Below, one piece after another: positions 1-8,568 of a DNA stretch of 51,910 nucleotides. The DNA comes from JAYODZ01 sp965662735 (GTDB taxonomy: Bacteria; Pseudomonadota; Alphaproteobacteria; RS24), in assembly GCA_965662735.1 (NCBI GenBank), contig CBFIIU010000015.1, positions 1 to 51,910 on the forward strand. The letters run 5' to 3'. Positions within the stretch are counted from its first letter, which is position 1. Each line of letters opens with the position of its first letter. The translations under genes and the position numbers were made by a program. Below the pieces are notes generated by a model. The model did not search any database, had not been told where the DNA came from, and saw only the letters and a list, made by a program, of their open reading frames with translations.

Positions 1-734
1 GGCGCCATGATAAAAGGTGCCAGCCACAAATCTTCGTCAGCGATATACTCAGGCTGATCTCCCGCGGGCTGCGCCGGGCCGGTGCCTGGCTCGGTGAGAC
101 TAAACGGGTTGGTGAGAATATTAATGAGGTCTGGTCGTGTCGCAATGGCTGCCATGGTGGCCCCCAATGACGCCGCCGTTCCGCCCGAAAACTCACCATT
201 CATGGCCATAACCCGACAGCGAATGCGCGACGCTGCCGCGCCGGAAGCCGCTGTCACGCGTTGCTGTAAACCATAGACGCCCAGATCGAAGGGAATACTA
301 TCAAACCCGCAGGAAAATACGATGCGCGCGCCCGATTGAGCGGCCTGCGCGGAATGCGCCTGTATCATATCATGCATCCACCCTGGCTCGCCGCAGAGAT
401 CGACATAATGGGTTCCGGCAGCCGCACAGGCGGCCACCAAGCCTGAACCATAAAGCTGATAGGGGCCCACGGTTGTGACGACGCACGATGTGCGCGCCAC
501 CATCGCCTCTACACTTGCCTGGTCCGCTGTATCGGCCTCAATCAGTGGCACGCTCTCGGCAATGCCCATTTCCGCGCGAACCTCAGCGAGTTTCGCGAGC
601 GATCGCCCCGCCATCGCCCATTTCAGCTCTCCCGTCGGCTCGCGATGCTGGGCGAGATATTCCGCCACCAGCCGTCCGGTAAAACCGCTGGCACCAAAGA
701 TAATAAGATCAAACTCTCGATCACTGCGTGACAT
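1..734 (-). CDS. Saccharopine dehydrogenase-like / trans-acting enoyl reductase family protein (3' end cut off by window)
   Basis: The reverse strand is open from an ATG at 734 to the window edge, giving about 244 residues of a family usually near 400. The N-terminus has a Rossmann dinucleotide-binding loop, GASGFTG at residues 14-20, followed by a segment with VTTVGPYQLYGS and a CGFDSIPFD stretch, as in NAD(P)-binding saccharopine-dehydrogenase-like proteins (COG3268). Family members reduce enoyl or lipid intermediates or are uncharacterised, so the substrate is unknown. A strong AAGGAG precedes the ATG by about six bases. It diverges from the MFS transporter at 898 across a 163-bp spacer. 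The catalytic and C-terminal half lies outside the window. Confidence 0.8.
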   Translation of the reverse strand, partial: MSRSDREFDLIIFGASGFTGRLVAEYLAQHREPTGELKWAMAGRSLAKLAEVRAEMGIAESVPLIEADTADQASVEAMVARTSCVVTTVGPYQLYGSGLVAACAAAGTHYVDLCGEPGWMHDMIQAHSAQAAQSGARIVFSCGFDSIPFDLGVYGLQQRVTAASGAAASRIRCRVMAMNGEFSGGTAASLGATMAAIATRPDLINILTNPFSLTEPGTGPAQPAGDQPEYIADEDLWLAPFIMA

Positions 735-897
735 AAAAACTCCTTTTCGAAACCGACGGCTTCGGTCGACATTAATTGGGATTGATGTTCTTTGTAGCTC
801 AGCCTGACAGTATCCGATCCATGTCGCTAGTCTATTTTTTTTGTTTTCCTCGACAAAAATCTTGCTAGGCTGGTGATAGAAAATTAGGGGATTTTTA

Positions 898-2178
898 ATG
901 GATCAGGTTTCAGCCAAGCCGGCTACATTTGCAGCGCGGCACTATGCACTTTTTGTTTTATTTGTCATTTACACGTTCAATTTTATTGACCGGCAGATTT
1001 TGTCGATCCTCATTGAACCTGTCAAAACTGAGTTGGGGCTCAGCGATACGGCAATGGGCATGCTAACCGGCTTCGCCTTTGCCTTATTTTACGCGACTTT
1101 AGGGATCCCAATTGCCCGGTTAGCCGATCGATATAGTCGGAGAAATTTGATTTCGGTAGCGGTTGGCCTGTGGAGCTTTATGACCGCATTATGTGGCATT
1201 GCCCAAAATTTCTGGCATTTGCTTTTTGCACGTATTGGGGTTGGGGTCGGTGAAGCCGGTTGCAGCCCCCCCGCCCATTCCATGATCGCCGATCTTTATC
1301 CTGCCCAACAGCGGGCAACCGCCCTCGGCTTTTATTCCTTGGGCATTCCTGTCGGGCTGATGTTTGGCCTTTTTGTCGGCGGATGGATCAACGAATTATT
1401 TGGCTGGCGCGTTGCTTTTTTCATTGTCGGGGTCCCGGGCCTTTTATTAGCCTTTGTCATGCGTTTCACCGTACGTGACCCCATCCGGGGCGAAGCAGAA
1501 GGGCGAACAGCATCAGACGAGCAACCAACCATTCAAGAAACCCTAACCTATTTATGGGCCAAGCGGTCTTTCCGGCATATGTCTTTTGCGGCCGCACTCA
1601 CTGCTTTTGTCGGCTATGGCTTTATCACCTGGGCACCCTCGTTTCTCATCCGCACCTATGGGATGGGTACGGGCGAGGTTGGCACCTGGTTCGGCCTCAT
1701 TCTCGGCATTCCGGGCGGTATTGGTATTTTTCTAGGTGGCTATTTGGCCGATCGCTTCGGCGCCAAAGATCCCAAATGGTATTTGTGGACGACCGCCATC
1801 GCCTTGATTGTTCTCACACCCTTTAATCTTCTCATCTATCTTTCGGAGACGCCGCATATTGCCCTTCTGGGTATGATTATTCCCATACTGCTTGGAAATT
1901 TCTACCAAGCGACCAGCTTTTCGCAAACTCAAGGCCTTGTTCAATTGCGGATGCGGGCGGTGGCCTCGGGCATTTTACTCTTCATCATTAATATTATTGG
2001 CCTCGGCTTAGGGCCGCAAGTCGTCGGTATTTTATCTGATCTATTGTCCAACAGCTATGGCGAGAGTTCTCTGCGCTATGCCTTGCTGATTTGCTCGCTG
2101 ATTAATCTTTGGGCGGCTTATCATTATTATGTCGGCGGCAAATATTTGAAGGATGAACTGGTCACATCCGGAAATTAA
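898..2178 (+). CDS. MFS transporter, spinster-like family
   Basis: This 426-residue protein has about twelve hydrophobic segments, so it is an inner-membrane secondary transporter. The N-terminal half has FNFIDRQILS near residues 28-37 and a major-facilitator motif A (GIPIARLADRYSRR) near residues 69-82. Next come RIGVGVGEAG and SPPAHSMIADLYP, the pattern of spinster-type MFS proteins common in Alphaproteobacteria. A second motif-A-like loop, GGYLADRFGAKD, opens the C-terminal half. An AGGGG about eight bases upstream supports the ATG. Substrate is unknown; relatives are often annotated for lipids, sugars or aromatic acids. The HAD hydrolase follows on the same strand and may be co-transcribed. 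Confidence 0.88.
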   Translation: MDQVSAKPATFAARHYALFVLFVIYTFNFIDRQILSILIEPVKTELGLSDTAMGMLTGFAFALFYATLGIPIARLADRYSRRNLISVAVGLWSFMTALCGIAQNFWHLLFARIGVGVGEAGCSPPAHSMIADLYPAQQRATALGFYSLGIPVGLMFGLFVGGWINELFGWRVAFFIVGVPGLLLAFVMRFTVRDPIRGEAEGRTASDEQPTIQETLTYLWAKRSFRHMSFAAALTAFVGYGFITWAPSFLIRTYGMGTGEVGTWFGLILGIPGGIGIFLGGYLADRFGAKDPKWYLWTTAIALIVLTPFNLLIYLSETPHIALLGMIIPILLGNFYQATSFSQTQGLVQLRMRAVASGILLFIINIIGLGLGPQVVGILSDLLSNSYGESSLRYALLICSLINLWAAYHYYVGGKYLKDELVTSGN

Positions 2179-2246
2179 TCGAAACAGAACCTCTCGCTCC
2201 CCCGATGCATCGATCGCGTCGGTGCTCGGTTGGGCGAGAGGCAGAT

Positions 2247-2915
2247 ATGGGTCACAACAGGGTTTACAGCATGTTTAAAGCAGTCATATGGGATTTTGGG
2301 GGCGTCATCACATCAAGCCCCTTTGATGCGTTTAACACTTATGAGCAATCGCAAGGCTTGCCACACAATATTATTCGGCAAATTAACGCGACCAATCCCG
2401 ATCGGAATGCATGGGCTCAATTTGAGCGCAACGAAATCACTGCCGCCGAGTTTAATGTCTTATTCAGCGCCGAGGCTGATGCGTTGGGCCATGCCATACC
2501 CGGTGACGATGTGCTGGCGTGTCTTGCGGGTCATATCCGTCCCCAAATGGTCGCTGTCCTAGAGGGGCTGAAGCGCCGAGATTATCGCATTGGCTGTATT
2601 ACCAACAATGTGCAGGCGGGCGAAGGCGCTGGCATGGCACGTACGGCTGATAAGGCGCAAGCTGTCGCTGCTGCCATGGCTCTGTTTGATCTCGTTATTG
2701 AAAGCTCTAAAGTGGGTGTACGAAAACCCGACCCGGCAATTTATCAGATGGCCTGTGAGGGTTTAGGCATAGCCCCTTCGGAAGCAATTTTCTTAGATGA
2801 CCTCGGGATCAATTTGAAGCCGGCGCGAGCGATGGGCATGACCACGATTAAGGTGGGAGACCCGGATGTCGCCATTTCACAACTCAGCGAACATCTTGGG
2901 CACGCGCTTCCTTAA
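2247..2915 (+). CDS. HAD-superfamily hydrolase, HAD-IA type
   Basis: About 222 residues. Motif I is WDFGGVIT with the nucleophile Asp near residue 16. Motif II is CITNN, the lysine motif is SSKVGVRKPDP, and motif IV is FLDDLGINLKPA. The usual second Asp of DxD is Gly, as in YihX-like members, so phosphatase activity is likely but not certain. The reading frame extends up to 2205. I prefer ATG 2247 because GAGAGG lies five bases upstream; ATG 2271 would begin at MFKAVIWD and match many relatives. The gene lies 68 bp after the MFS gene and ends before a bidirectional terminator. Substrate unknown; relatives include the HAD domain of ACAD10-type proteins. Confidence 0.82.
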   Translation: MGHNRVYSMFKAVIWDFGGVITSSPFDAFNTYEQSQGLPHNIIRQINATNPDRNAWAQFERNEITAAEFNVLFSAEADALGHAIPGDDVLACLAGHIRPQMVAVLEGLKRRDYRIGCITNNVQAGEGAGMARTADKAQAVAAAMALFDLVIESSKVGVRKPDPAIYQMACEGLGIAPSEAIFLDDLGINLKPARAMGMTTIKVGDPDVAISQLSEHLGHALP

Positions 2916-2958
2916 TTGACTTAGCAAGAATAAGGGCGAAGCGCCCAACCCCGCCCAT

Positions 2959-2991
2959 AAAAAAAGGCCCGCCAATTGGCGGGCCTTTCTT
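2959..2991. terminator. Bidirectional rho-independent terminator
   Basis: A perfect 8-bp stem, GGCCCGCC (2966-2973) and GGCGGGCC (2978-2985) with loop AATT, is flanked by an A-run on the left and TTTCTT on the right. It can therefore stop both the HAD gene from the left and the RND gene from the right. It sits between two convergent genes, exactly where such an element is expected. Confidence 0.85.
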
Positions 2992-3007
2992 AATTCATGC
3001 TCTGACC

Positions 3008-5788
3008 CTAATGGGCGAGCGCTCCTGAAGGCGCCTTTGGCGGCGTCTTACGTGGGAAGATCATTTCCAGCACCACTGCGAGAGCCGGCAATGCCGTCAC
3101 GGCCATAATCATGTTGATCATGAACATGAAGGTCAGCAACAGGCCCATATCAGCCTGGAACTTGAGGGCGGAGAAGGCCCAAGTCGACACACCCACGGCC
3201 AAGGTCAGCGCGGTAAACACCACTGCCATGCCGGTTTCGGTCAGTGTTTCCTTAAAGCTATCCGTCACATTCATGCCGGTCGACAAGTGATATTGGATAC
3301 GGTTGTAGATATAGAAGGCGTAATCCACCCCAAGACCCACAGCCAACACCATCACCGGCAGAGTGGCCACGGTGAGACCGATCTCCAGAACTTCCATGAA
3401 CCAATAGCCCATAAAGGTTGCCAGAGTGAGCGGCAAGCAGCACGCCAGCGTGGCGCGCCAGTCGCGATAGGTTAGGATCACCAAGAAAATAATGGTGATG
3501 TAGACGTAAATCATCATCGGTAATTCTGAGGTTTCAATTTCCTCATTGACCGCTGCCTGAACACCCATATTCCCCGATGCCAAGCGAATGCTTACGGGGT
3601 TCACCTTGTCACTCGTGACATTCACACCCGCCGCCTTAACTTGGGCCACCAGATCTTCTGGCGTATCTTTTTTAGGATCAAAGATAATGGCCAGAGCTGA
3701 GTTAAACCCATCATCGATGACATCTGTCCGCTCGCCAAGGTCAAGCCCACCTGGAACCGAGCTCAAAGGCGGATCGGTTTCCATGATTAAGCTCGCAAAT
3801 GGCGGCGGTGTGTTGTCACGGAAATCTTTAACCGCTTGTGTCACACGCTTGATGGTTGTTGCTTTACTGTCGTCTAAGAAGATCAACTGCGTCAGCAAGG
3901 TACAGCTCTCATTCAGCAAGCCTGTTGAGGTGCCGATCGGGCCAACCGATTGAACAAGAGCATATTTATTCCGAGGCAAAGCCTGCCACTTCAAATTACC
4001 CTCGTTAAACCCTGAGAAGGATTTCCGGGCCACAGACGGCAAGGACAGCACCAAAGAGACGCCCTCAACATTACGTAAATACCATGAGAATTCATTCAGA
4101 TATTTCATATAGGGGTAATTGATACAGGCCTCAGCCGGCGTCTCAACAATCACAGTCAGCAAATTCAAGCCCAAGGCAAATTTATCAGCAATGGCCCGGC
4201 TGTCCTGATTATAGCGCGCATCTTCGCGCAACTCAGGCGAACCTGCATGCAACGCGCCCACATGGCGATCTTGGCTTTTGATGAACGCCGTAATGAACAA
4301 ACCAATACTCAAAATGAGCACCACCACAGCCACGCGCGGATTGGCAATATTGCCGAGTTTCTGCATCAAGCGCACACGGCCTTCGCGGGCTTTGGCAATA
4401 CGATCGACAAAGCCTGTTTCAATCCGGAAGAAGCTGGCCAAAATCGGCAACATCACCAAGTTGGTCAGAATTTTCAGCGCCACACCAATCGATGCGGTGA
4501 TCGCCAATTCTTTAATCATCACGATTGGAATAAGCACCAATGTGCCGAAACCAACCAGGTCCGTCACCAGCGCCATTGAACCCGGGATCAGCAATCCTCG
4601 GAAACTTGCGCGCGCCGCTTCTTCACTTGATTTACCTTCGGATATTTTCGCGGTGATCAAGTTAATCTGCTGCACCCCATGGCTCACCCCAATAGCGAAC
4701 ACAAGGAACGGCACCAGAATGGCCAGAGGGTCAAGACCATAGCCCAAAATATTCAAAATACCGAACTGCCACACCAGAGAGGTGAGTGAACAAAACAGAG
4801 GCAAAAAGGTGAGCACTGCTGAGCGGGCATAAACATAAACGGCCAAAACGGTCAGAATGAAGGCGATGATGAAAAACTGAACAACAGTTCGTGCGCCATC
4901 GGCGATATCGCCGATCATTTTTGCGAAGCCAATAATTTGAACTTCGTAAGTGTCATTCTCAAATTTTGCGCGAATTTCGTTTTCGAGCTTATCAGCCAGA
5001 TCAAAATAATCGAGCGGCGCGCCCGTTTGGACGTCCTTATCAAGCAATTCTGCCCGAACCATGGCGGCGCTAAAGTCATTTGCAACTAAACGACCAACGA
5101 AACCACCCCGCACCACATTGTTTTCAATGATGTCGAGTGCTGGCTCACAGCTCGTTTGCAAGCTCTTGGTTTTCACACGCGACACACAATCATCATCAAT
5201 ATTATCAAGCGTGATGGTGCCGGGGATCACATCATCCGCCACAAAGCCATCTTCGGTAATCTCAAAATATCGAGAATTCGGAGTCCACAAGGACGTCAAT
5301 GTATGGCGGGCCACACCGGGCATAAAGAACAAGGCGTCGGTGAGTTCTTTATAACGNNNNNNNNNNNNNNNNNNNNNNNNNNNNNNNNNNNNNNNNNNNN
5401 NNNNNNNNNNNNNNNNNNNNNNNNNNNNNNNNNNNNNNNNNNNNNNNNNNNNNNNNGGAGTCCACAAGGACGTCAATGTATGGCGGGCCACACCGGGCAT
5501 AAAGAACAAGGCGTCGGTGAGTTCTTTATAACGGGTGAAGAACTCTTTATTCCAAATTGTTCCTTCACGCTCTTTCAACACCACAATAATGCGGTTTGAG
5601 CCGAACAGACGATCGCGATATTCTTGGAATGTTTGAATATATTCGTGGCCGGTCGGCAATTGCTTCTCAAAACCGGCGGTCATCCGCAACTGCGTCGCGT
5701 AATACCCACTATACAAAGTGAAAACTGCAAAAATCAGCAAAATCCATACTTTAAAGCGGAATACGAAATTCTCTAACGCTTCAACCAT
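3008..5788 (-). CDS. RND superfamily exporter (MMPL/COG1033 type), carries an assembly gap
   Basis: A large inner-membrane protein with two repeats of one N-terminal helix, a periplasmic domain and a multi-helix bundle, as in the predicted RND exporters of COG1033. The first helix is KVWILLIFAVFTLYSGYY. The second half has TYRDWRATLACCLPLT and VMVLAVGLGVDYAFYIYN, typical of MMPL permease domains. Cargo unknown; family members are tied to lipid or hydrophobic-compound export. I chose ATG 5788 because GGAGGAAG lies just upstream; the longer frame to 5896 has no such site. A 100-N gap (5357-5456) is flanked by a 77-bp duplication. Removing one repeat plus the gap deletes 177 bp in frame and leaves about 867 residues. 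HpnN-type hopanoid exporters are related, but no hopanoid genes are nearby. Confidence 0.85.
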   Translation of the reverse strand: MVEALENFVFRFKVWILLIFAVFTLYSGYYATQLRMTAGFEKQLPTGHEYIQTFQEYRDRLFGSNRIIVVLKEREGTIWNKEFFTRYKELTDALFFMPGVARHTLTSLWTXXXXXXXXXXXXXXXXXXXXXXXXXXXXXXXXXXRYKELTDALFFMPGVARHTLTSLWTPNSRYFEITEDGFVADDVIPGTITLDNIDDDCVSRVKTKSLQTSCEPALDIIENNVVRGGFVGRLVANDFSAAMVRAELLDKDVQTGAPLDYFDLADKLENEIRAKFENDTYEVQIIGFAKMIGDIADGARTVVQFFIIAFILTVLAVYVYARSAVLTFLPLFCSLTSLVWQFGILNILGYGLDPLAILVPFLVFAIGVSHGVQQINLITAKISEGKSSEEAARASFRGLLIPGSMALVTDLVGFGTLVLIPIVMIKELAITASIGVALKILTNLVMLPILASFFRIETGFVDRIAKAREGRVRLMQKLGNIANPRVAVVVLILSIGLFITAFIKSQDRHVGALHAGSPELREDARYNQDSRAIADKFALGLNLLTVIVETPAEACINYPYMKYLNEFSWYLRNVEGVSLVLSLPSVARKSFSGFNEGNLKWQALPRNKYALVQSVGPIGTSTGLLNESCTLLTQLIFLDDSKATTIKRVTQAVKDFRDNTPPPFASLIMETDPPLSSVPGGLDLGERTDVIDDGFNSALAIIFDPKKDTPEDLVAQVKAAGVNVTSDKVNPVSIRLASGNMGVQAAVNEEIETSELPMMIYVYITIIFLVILTYRDWRATLACCLPLTLATFMGYWFMEVLEIGLTVATLPVMVLAVGLGVDYAFYIYNRIQYHLSTGMNVTDSFKETLTETGMAVVFTALTLAVGVSTWAFSALKFQADMGLLLTFMFMINMIMAVTALPALAVVLEMIFPRKTPPKAPSGALAH
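5280..5533. other. 77-bp identical duplication flanking a 100-N gap (probable unmerged contig overlap)
   Basis: Bases 5280-5356 and 5457-5533 are identical over 77 bases, and the 100 Ns between them have the conventional unknown-gap length. The protein repeats the same residues on both sides of the gap. A 77-base overlap equals a common de Bruijn k-mer size. The simplest reading is that two contig ends overlap here and no sequence is missing. Confidence 0.85.
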
Positions 5789-5973
5789 GCTTACTTCCTC
5801 CCGAGCGACGCAAATGGATCCAGCACCCGAACCAGTGCTAGTAGAAGCCCCCATATTCGCTGAACGCTTAAAAAATGCAAGGACAAATCGTGACATTGAA
5901 CTGTCGTCAATGCCGCACTTGCCGCTTTGATGCGGATCATTACACTTCTCTAATTAGGAGGAGTAACCCGCTC

Positions 5974-6495
5974 ATGGTCAAACGTCCGATCACGCCCGCA
6001 ATTGATGAAAAGATTGGTGAGAACAATCTCCGACGAACGGCGCTCTCTCCGATTGCGCTTGATATTCGTCGAGGCACCATCCGAAGTCTGACACGGGCCG
6101 GCTATGCATGTCTCGTCGAGGTGCCGCTGCCCAATCATCGACGTGCGGATATTTTTGCGATTGAGAAAGATGGGCGGTGTTGCATCATTGAAGTGAAAAG
6201 TGGTCTGCCTGATTTTAAATCGGACCAAAAATGGCAGAATTACCTCGAATTTTGTGATGAATTCTATTTCGCGGTGGCGCCCGATTTTCCGGTAGAGGAA
6301 ATCCCCGCGGAAACCGGCCTCATTATTGCGGACGCCTATCGTGCCGAAATCATTCGCCCGAGCCCGATATCCGCAATGGCACCACAACGGCGCCAAGCCT
6401 TATTACGCAAAATTGCGCGCCTCGGGGCGTTGCGGCTGACGGAAATCAATGATCCAAGCCTCAAAACAGGGCTCATAAACGGTGAAGACGGCTAA
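5974..6495 (+). CDS. mmcB: MmcB-family DNA repair protein
   Basis: This 173-residue protein matches the MmcB family (DUF1052), needed for mitomycin C resistance in Caulobacter. It looks like a small PD-(D/E)XK nuclease-fold protein: RADIFAIEKDG places an Asp near residue 59, and CCIIEVKSGLPDFKSDQKW provides the E-x-K pair at residues 73 and 75. No membrane segment is seen, so it is cytoplasmic. ATG 5974 is chosen because AGGAGGAG lies nine bases upstream; the open frame runs further upstream without homology. It is divergent from the RND exporter and nearly abuts the 3' end of convergent regA. I saw no clear LexA box in the upstream spacer. Confidence 0.85.
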   Translation: MVKRPITPAIDEKIGENNLRRTALSPIALDIRRGTIRSLTRAGYACLVEVPLPNHRRADIFAIEKDGRCCIIEVKSGLPDFKSDQKWQNYLEFCDEFYFAVAPDFPVEEIPAETGLIIADAYRAEIIRPSPISAMAPQRRQALLRKIARLGALRLTEINDPSLKTGLINGEDG

Positions 6496-6504
6496 TGGAT
6501 GTCC

Positions 6505-7050
6505 TTAGCGGGGCGCGCGTTTAGCTAAAATACGCTGCAATGTCCGCCGGTGCATGTTCAACCGGCGTGCAGTTTCCGACACATTGCGATCGCAAAGTTC
6601 AAAAACCCGTTGAATATGCTCCCATCGCACACGATCGGCGGACATTGGGTTTTCAGGTGGTTGGGGGCTGGTCCCCTCAGTGACACGCAAAGCCGCCTCA
6701 ATTTCATCTGCATCGGCGGGTTTAGCCAGATAATCGACCGCACCTTTTTTGACGGCGTCGACTGCGGTTGCGATGTTGCCGTAGCCGGTCAACATGACAA
6801 TCCGAATGGACGGACTGCGGGCCCGTAAAACAGGAACAATATCAAGACCATTGCCGTCTTCGAGGCGCATATCTAACACCGCATAATTCAAATCTTCCGC
6901 AACCGCAAAAGAATGTGCCTCTTTCACTGAGCTGGCGAGAAAAACCTGAAAACCCCGTTGTTCCATTGCCCGACCGATCCGATTGAGCCAAACGGCATCA
7001 TCATCCAAGATCAATAATTTATCGGCGTTTTCATGTGATTCAGTCATCAA
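6505..7050 (-). CDS. regA: Redox response regulator RegA/PrrA/ActR
   Basis: 181 residues. The receiver domain has the acidic pocket DDD at 16-18, the phosphoacceptor Asp near 60 in YAVLDMRLEDGNG, the switch segment MLTGYGNIATAVDAVKKGA, and Lys in YLAKPAD. After a proline-rich linker comes a Fis-type helix-turn-helix (ETARRLNMHRRTLQRIL), nearly invariant in RegA/PrrA/ActR proteins. It is the DNA-binding partner of RegB, controlling respiration, CO2/N2 fixation and photosynthesis genes in relatives. regB lies upstream on the same strand after a 176-bp spacer. A TTG codon precedes no better start; ATG 7050 or 7047 are both possible. Confidence 0.93.
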   Translation of the reverse strand: MMTESHENADKLLILDDDAVWLNRIGRAMEQRGFQVFLASSVKEAHSFAVAEDLNYAVLDMRLEDGNGLDIVPVLRARSPSIRIVMLTGYGNIATAVDAVKKGAVDYLAKPADADEIEAALRVTEGTSPQPPENPMSADRVRWEHIQRVFELCDRNVSETARRLNMHRRTLQRILAKRAPR

Positions 7051-7090
7051 ACTTACCCAGCAAAAACATTGTGATACGCGTTATACTGGT

Positions 7091-7118
7091 AATGTATGAC
7101 GCGCGAGCGGAAAATCAA
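7091..7118 (-). promoter_or_regulatory. Candidate regA promoter
   Basis: On the reverse strand a -35-like TTGATT (7118-7113) is followed after 16 bases by TACATT (7096-7091), about 40 bases upstream of the regA start. This would let regA be transcribed apart from regB. It is a pattern match only. Confidence 0.35.
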
Positions 7119-7138
7119 CTTTCTTGGCCCTTTATTTC

Positions 7139-7188
7139 GCGTCTCCCTTGAGCTGGCCCTTGCGCGTCTCCCTTGAGCTGGCCCTTGC
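7139..7188. repeat. Perfect 25-bp tandem duplication between regB and regA
   Basis: Bases 7139-7163 and 7164-7188 are identical 25-base units beginning GCGTCTCCCTTGAGC. They fill much of the 176-bp spacer between the regB stop and the regA start, upstream of the candidate regA promoter. No open frame uses them. A recent slippage duplication is likely, although the position would allow an effect on the leader or promoter. Confidence 0.9.
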
Positions 7189-7226
7189 GCCGGCCATTGC
7201 TGCGCTCGCTCCGCCTGGCGCGACAG

Positions 7227-8564
7227 CTACTCATCAGTGACATCGCGGATCACGGATGCCTCATCGCCCTCAAGGGTTGCTCGGGGCCATATTATGGTCA
7301 CTTCCGCGCCCAAAAACTTGCGCAAACGATCTTCTGAGCCCGCGAGAATATTGGTCACATGCATGCGCCCCCCGCGGCGCTCGAGCAGTGTTTTAGCGAT
7401 AAAAAACCCCAGCCCCATGCCCGACTGCGAACGACCCATTCGTTCCGAGGTATAGGGCTCACCTAGCCGAGCCAAAATATCAGGTGAAAAGCCCGGGCCG
7501 TCATCGCGAATAGAAATATGGATCTGGTCGGTGCCAATTTCGGCCGTCACCGCAACCTGCGAAGACGCAAACTCGGCCGCGTTTTCGACCAAATTGCCCA
7601 ATCCAAAAATAATTTCGGCATGACGCGGGATCAAAGGCTCAGGCGCATCCCCCATAATGTCGAGCGAGATAATTTTCCCATGATGATCACTCTCATTCAG
7701 GGTTTGTGTCAGCACATCGCGCAAGCTCAAGCGTTCCATCAATTGGTCGTTTTGGCTGGGCTCGCGCGTGAGCGACGTGAGAATATCCCGGCATCGCTGA
7801 CTTTGTTCATACAGGGTTTCAATATCTTGCCGCGCAATCGGGTCGAGATCGGTTGCGTGACGCAGTTCATTAGCGATCAGAGAAATTGTGCCAAGCGGTG
7901 TTCCCAATTGGTGCGCCGCCGCCGCCGCCAAACCATCCAAAGCAGATAAGCGGGTTTCCCGCGCCAGCGCCTGCTCGGCTGCTTCAAGCGCCCGCGACAT
8001 ACGTCGCCGCTCATGCGACACCCGCCAGATAAACCCAGGGATAAAGAACAAACTTAAAATCAGCCCTGCCCAAATCCCATCGAGATAAATTTCAGGTACA
8101 ATAAAATCAGACAAGTCGAGCGGACGATAGGTCAGCCGAAGCATTGTTATAATTAAGGTTGCCAGGAGGCCCAGAAGCAAAACCGTTCGGGCCTGCAAAA
8201 CAGTTGCCGCCAATGCGATCGGGGCCAGCATCAAAAGAGCAAAAGGGTTGCCAAGACCACCCGTGAGATAAAGTAAAAAACCCAATTGCAAACAATCATA
8301 GGCGAAGAATAAAAGAGCCTCCTGATCGGTTAGAATATGGCCGCGCGGATATTGAAGACTGAGCCATAAATTGACGCCGATCGAAGCCGCCAGCGCCACG
8401 GCCAAAAGACCAATGGGCAAAGGAATTTTCCAGATCAAGCTGATCGCAGAAATAGCAATAAACTGACCAATAATCGCCAACCACCTTTGCGCAATATGCA
8501 CACGCAGGCGCACGCCATGACGATCTCCCAACAGAGGCGTTGAAAATATTTGTGTCCAACGCAT
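7227..8564 (-). CDS. regB: Redox sensor histidine kinase RegB/PrrB/ActS
   Basis: 445 residues when started at ATG 8564; the open frame runs to 8780 but the extension lies inside the ankyrin gene and lacks homology. About six N-terminal membrane helices carry GGLGNPF (102-108), the quinone-site motif of RegB. The H-box AAAAAHQLGTPLGT places the phosphorylated His at 218. RCRDILTSL places a Cys near 258 in the conserved redox box. The ATPase part has LVENAAEFA (N-box) and DDGPGF (G1). It senses membrane redox state and phosphorylates RegA. It starts four bases after the upstream ankyrin gene, so the two are probably co-transcribed. Confidence 0.93.
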   Translation of the reverse strand: MRWTQIFSTPLLGDRHGVRLRVHIAQRWLAIIGQFIAISAISLIWKIPLPIGLLAVALAASIGVNLWLSLQYPRGHILTDQEALLFFAYDCLQLGFLLYLTGGLGNPFALLMLAPIALAATVLQARTVLLLGLLATLIITMLRLTYRPLDLSDFIVPEIYLDGIWAGLILSLFFIPGFIWRVSHERRRMSRALEAAEQALARETRLSALDGLAAAAAHQLGTPLGTISLIANELRHATDLDPIARQDIETLYEQSQRCRDILTSLTREPSQNDQLMERLSLRDVLTQTLNESDHHGKIISLDIMGDAPEPLIPRHAEIIFGLGNLVENAAEFASSQVAVTAEIGTDQIHISIRDDGPGFSPDILARLGEPYTSERMGRSQSGMGLGFFIAKTLLERRGGRMHVTNILAGSEDRLRKFLGAEVTIIWPRATLEGDEASVIRDVTDE

Positions 8565-8568
8565 CGTC

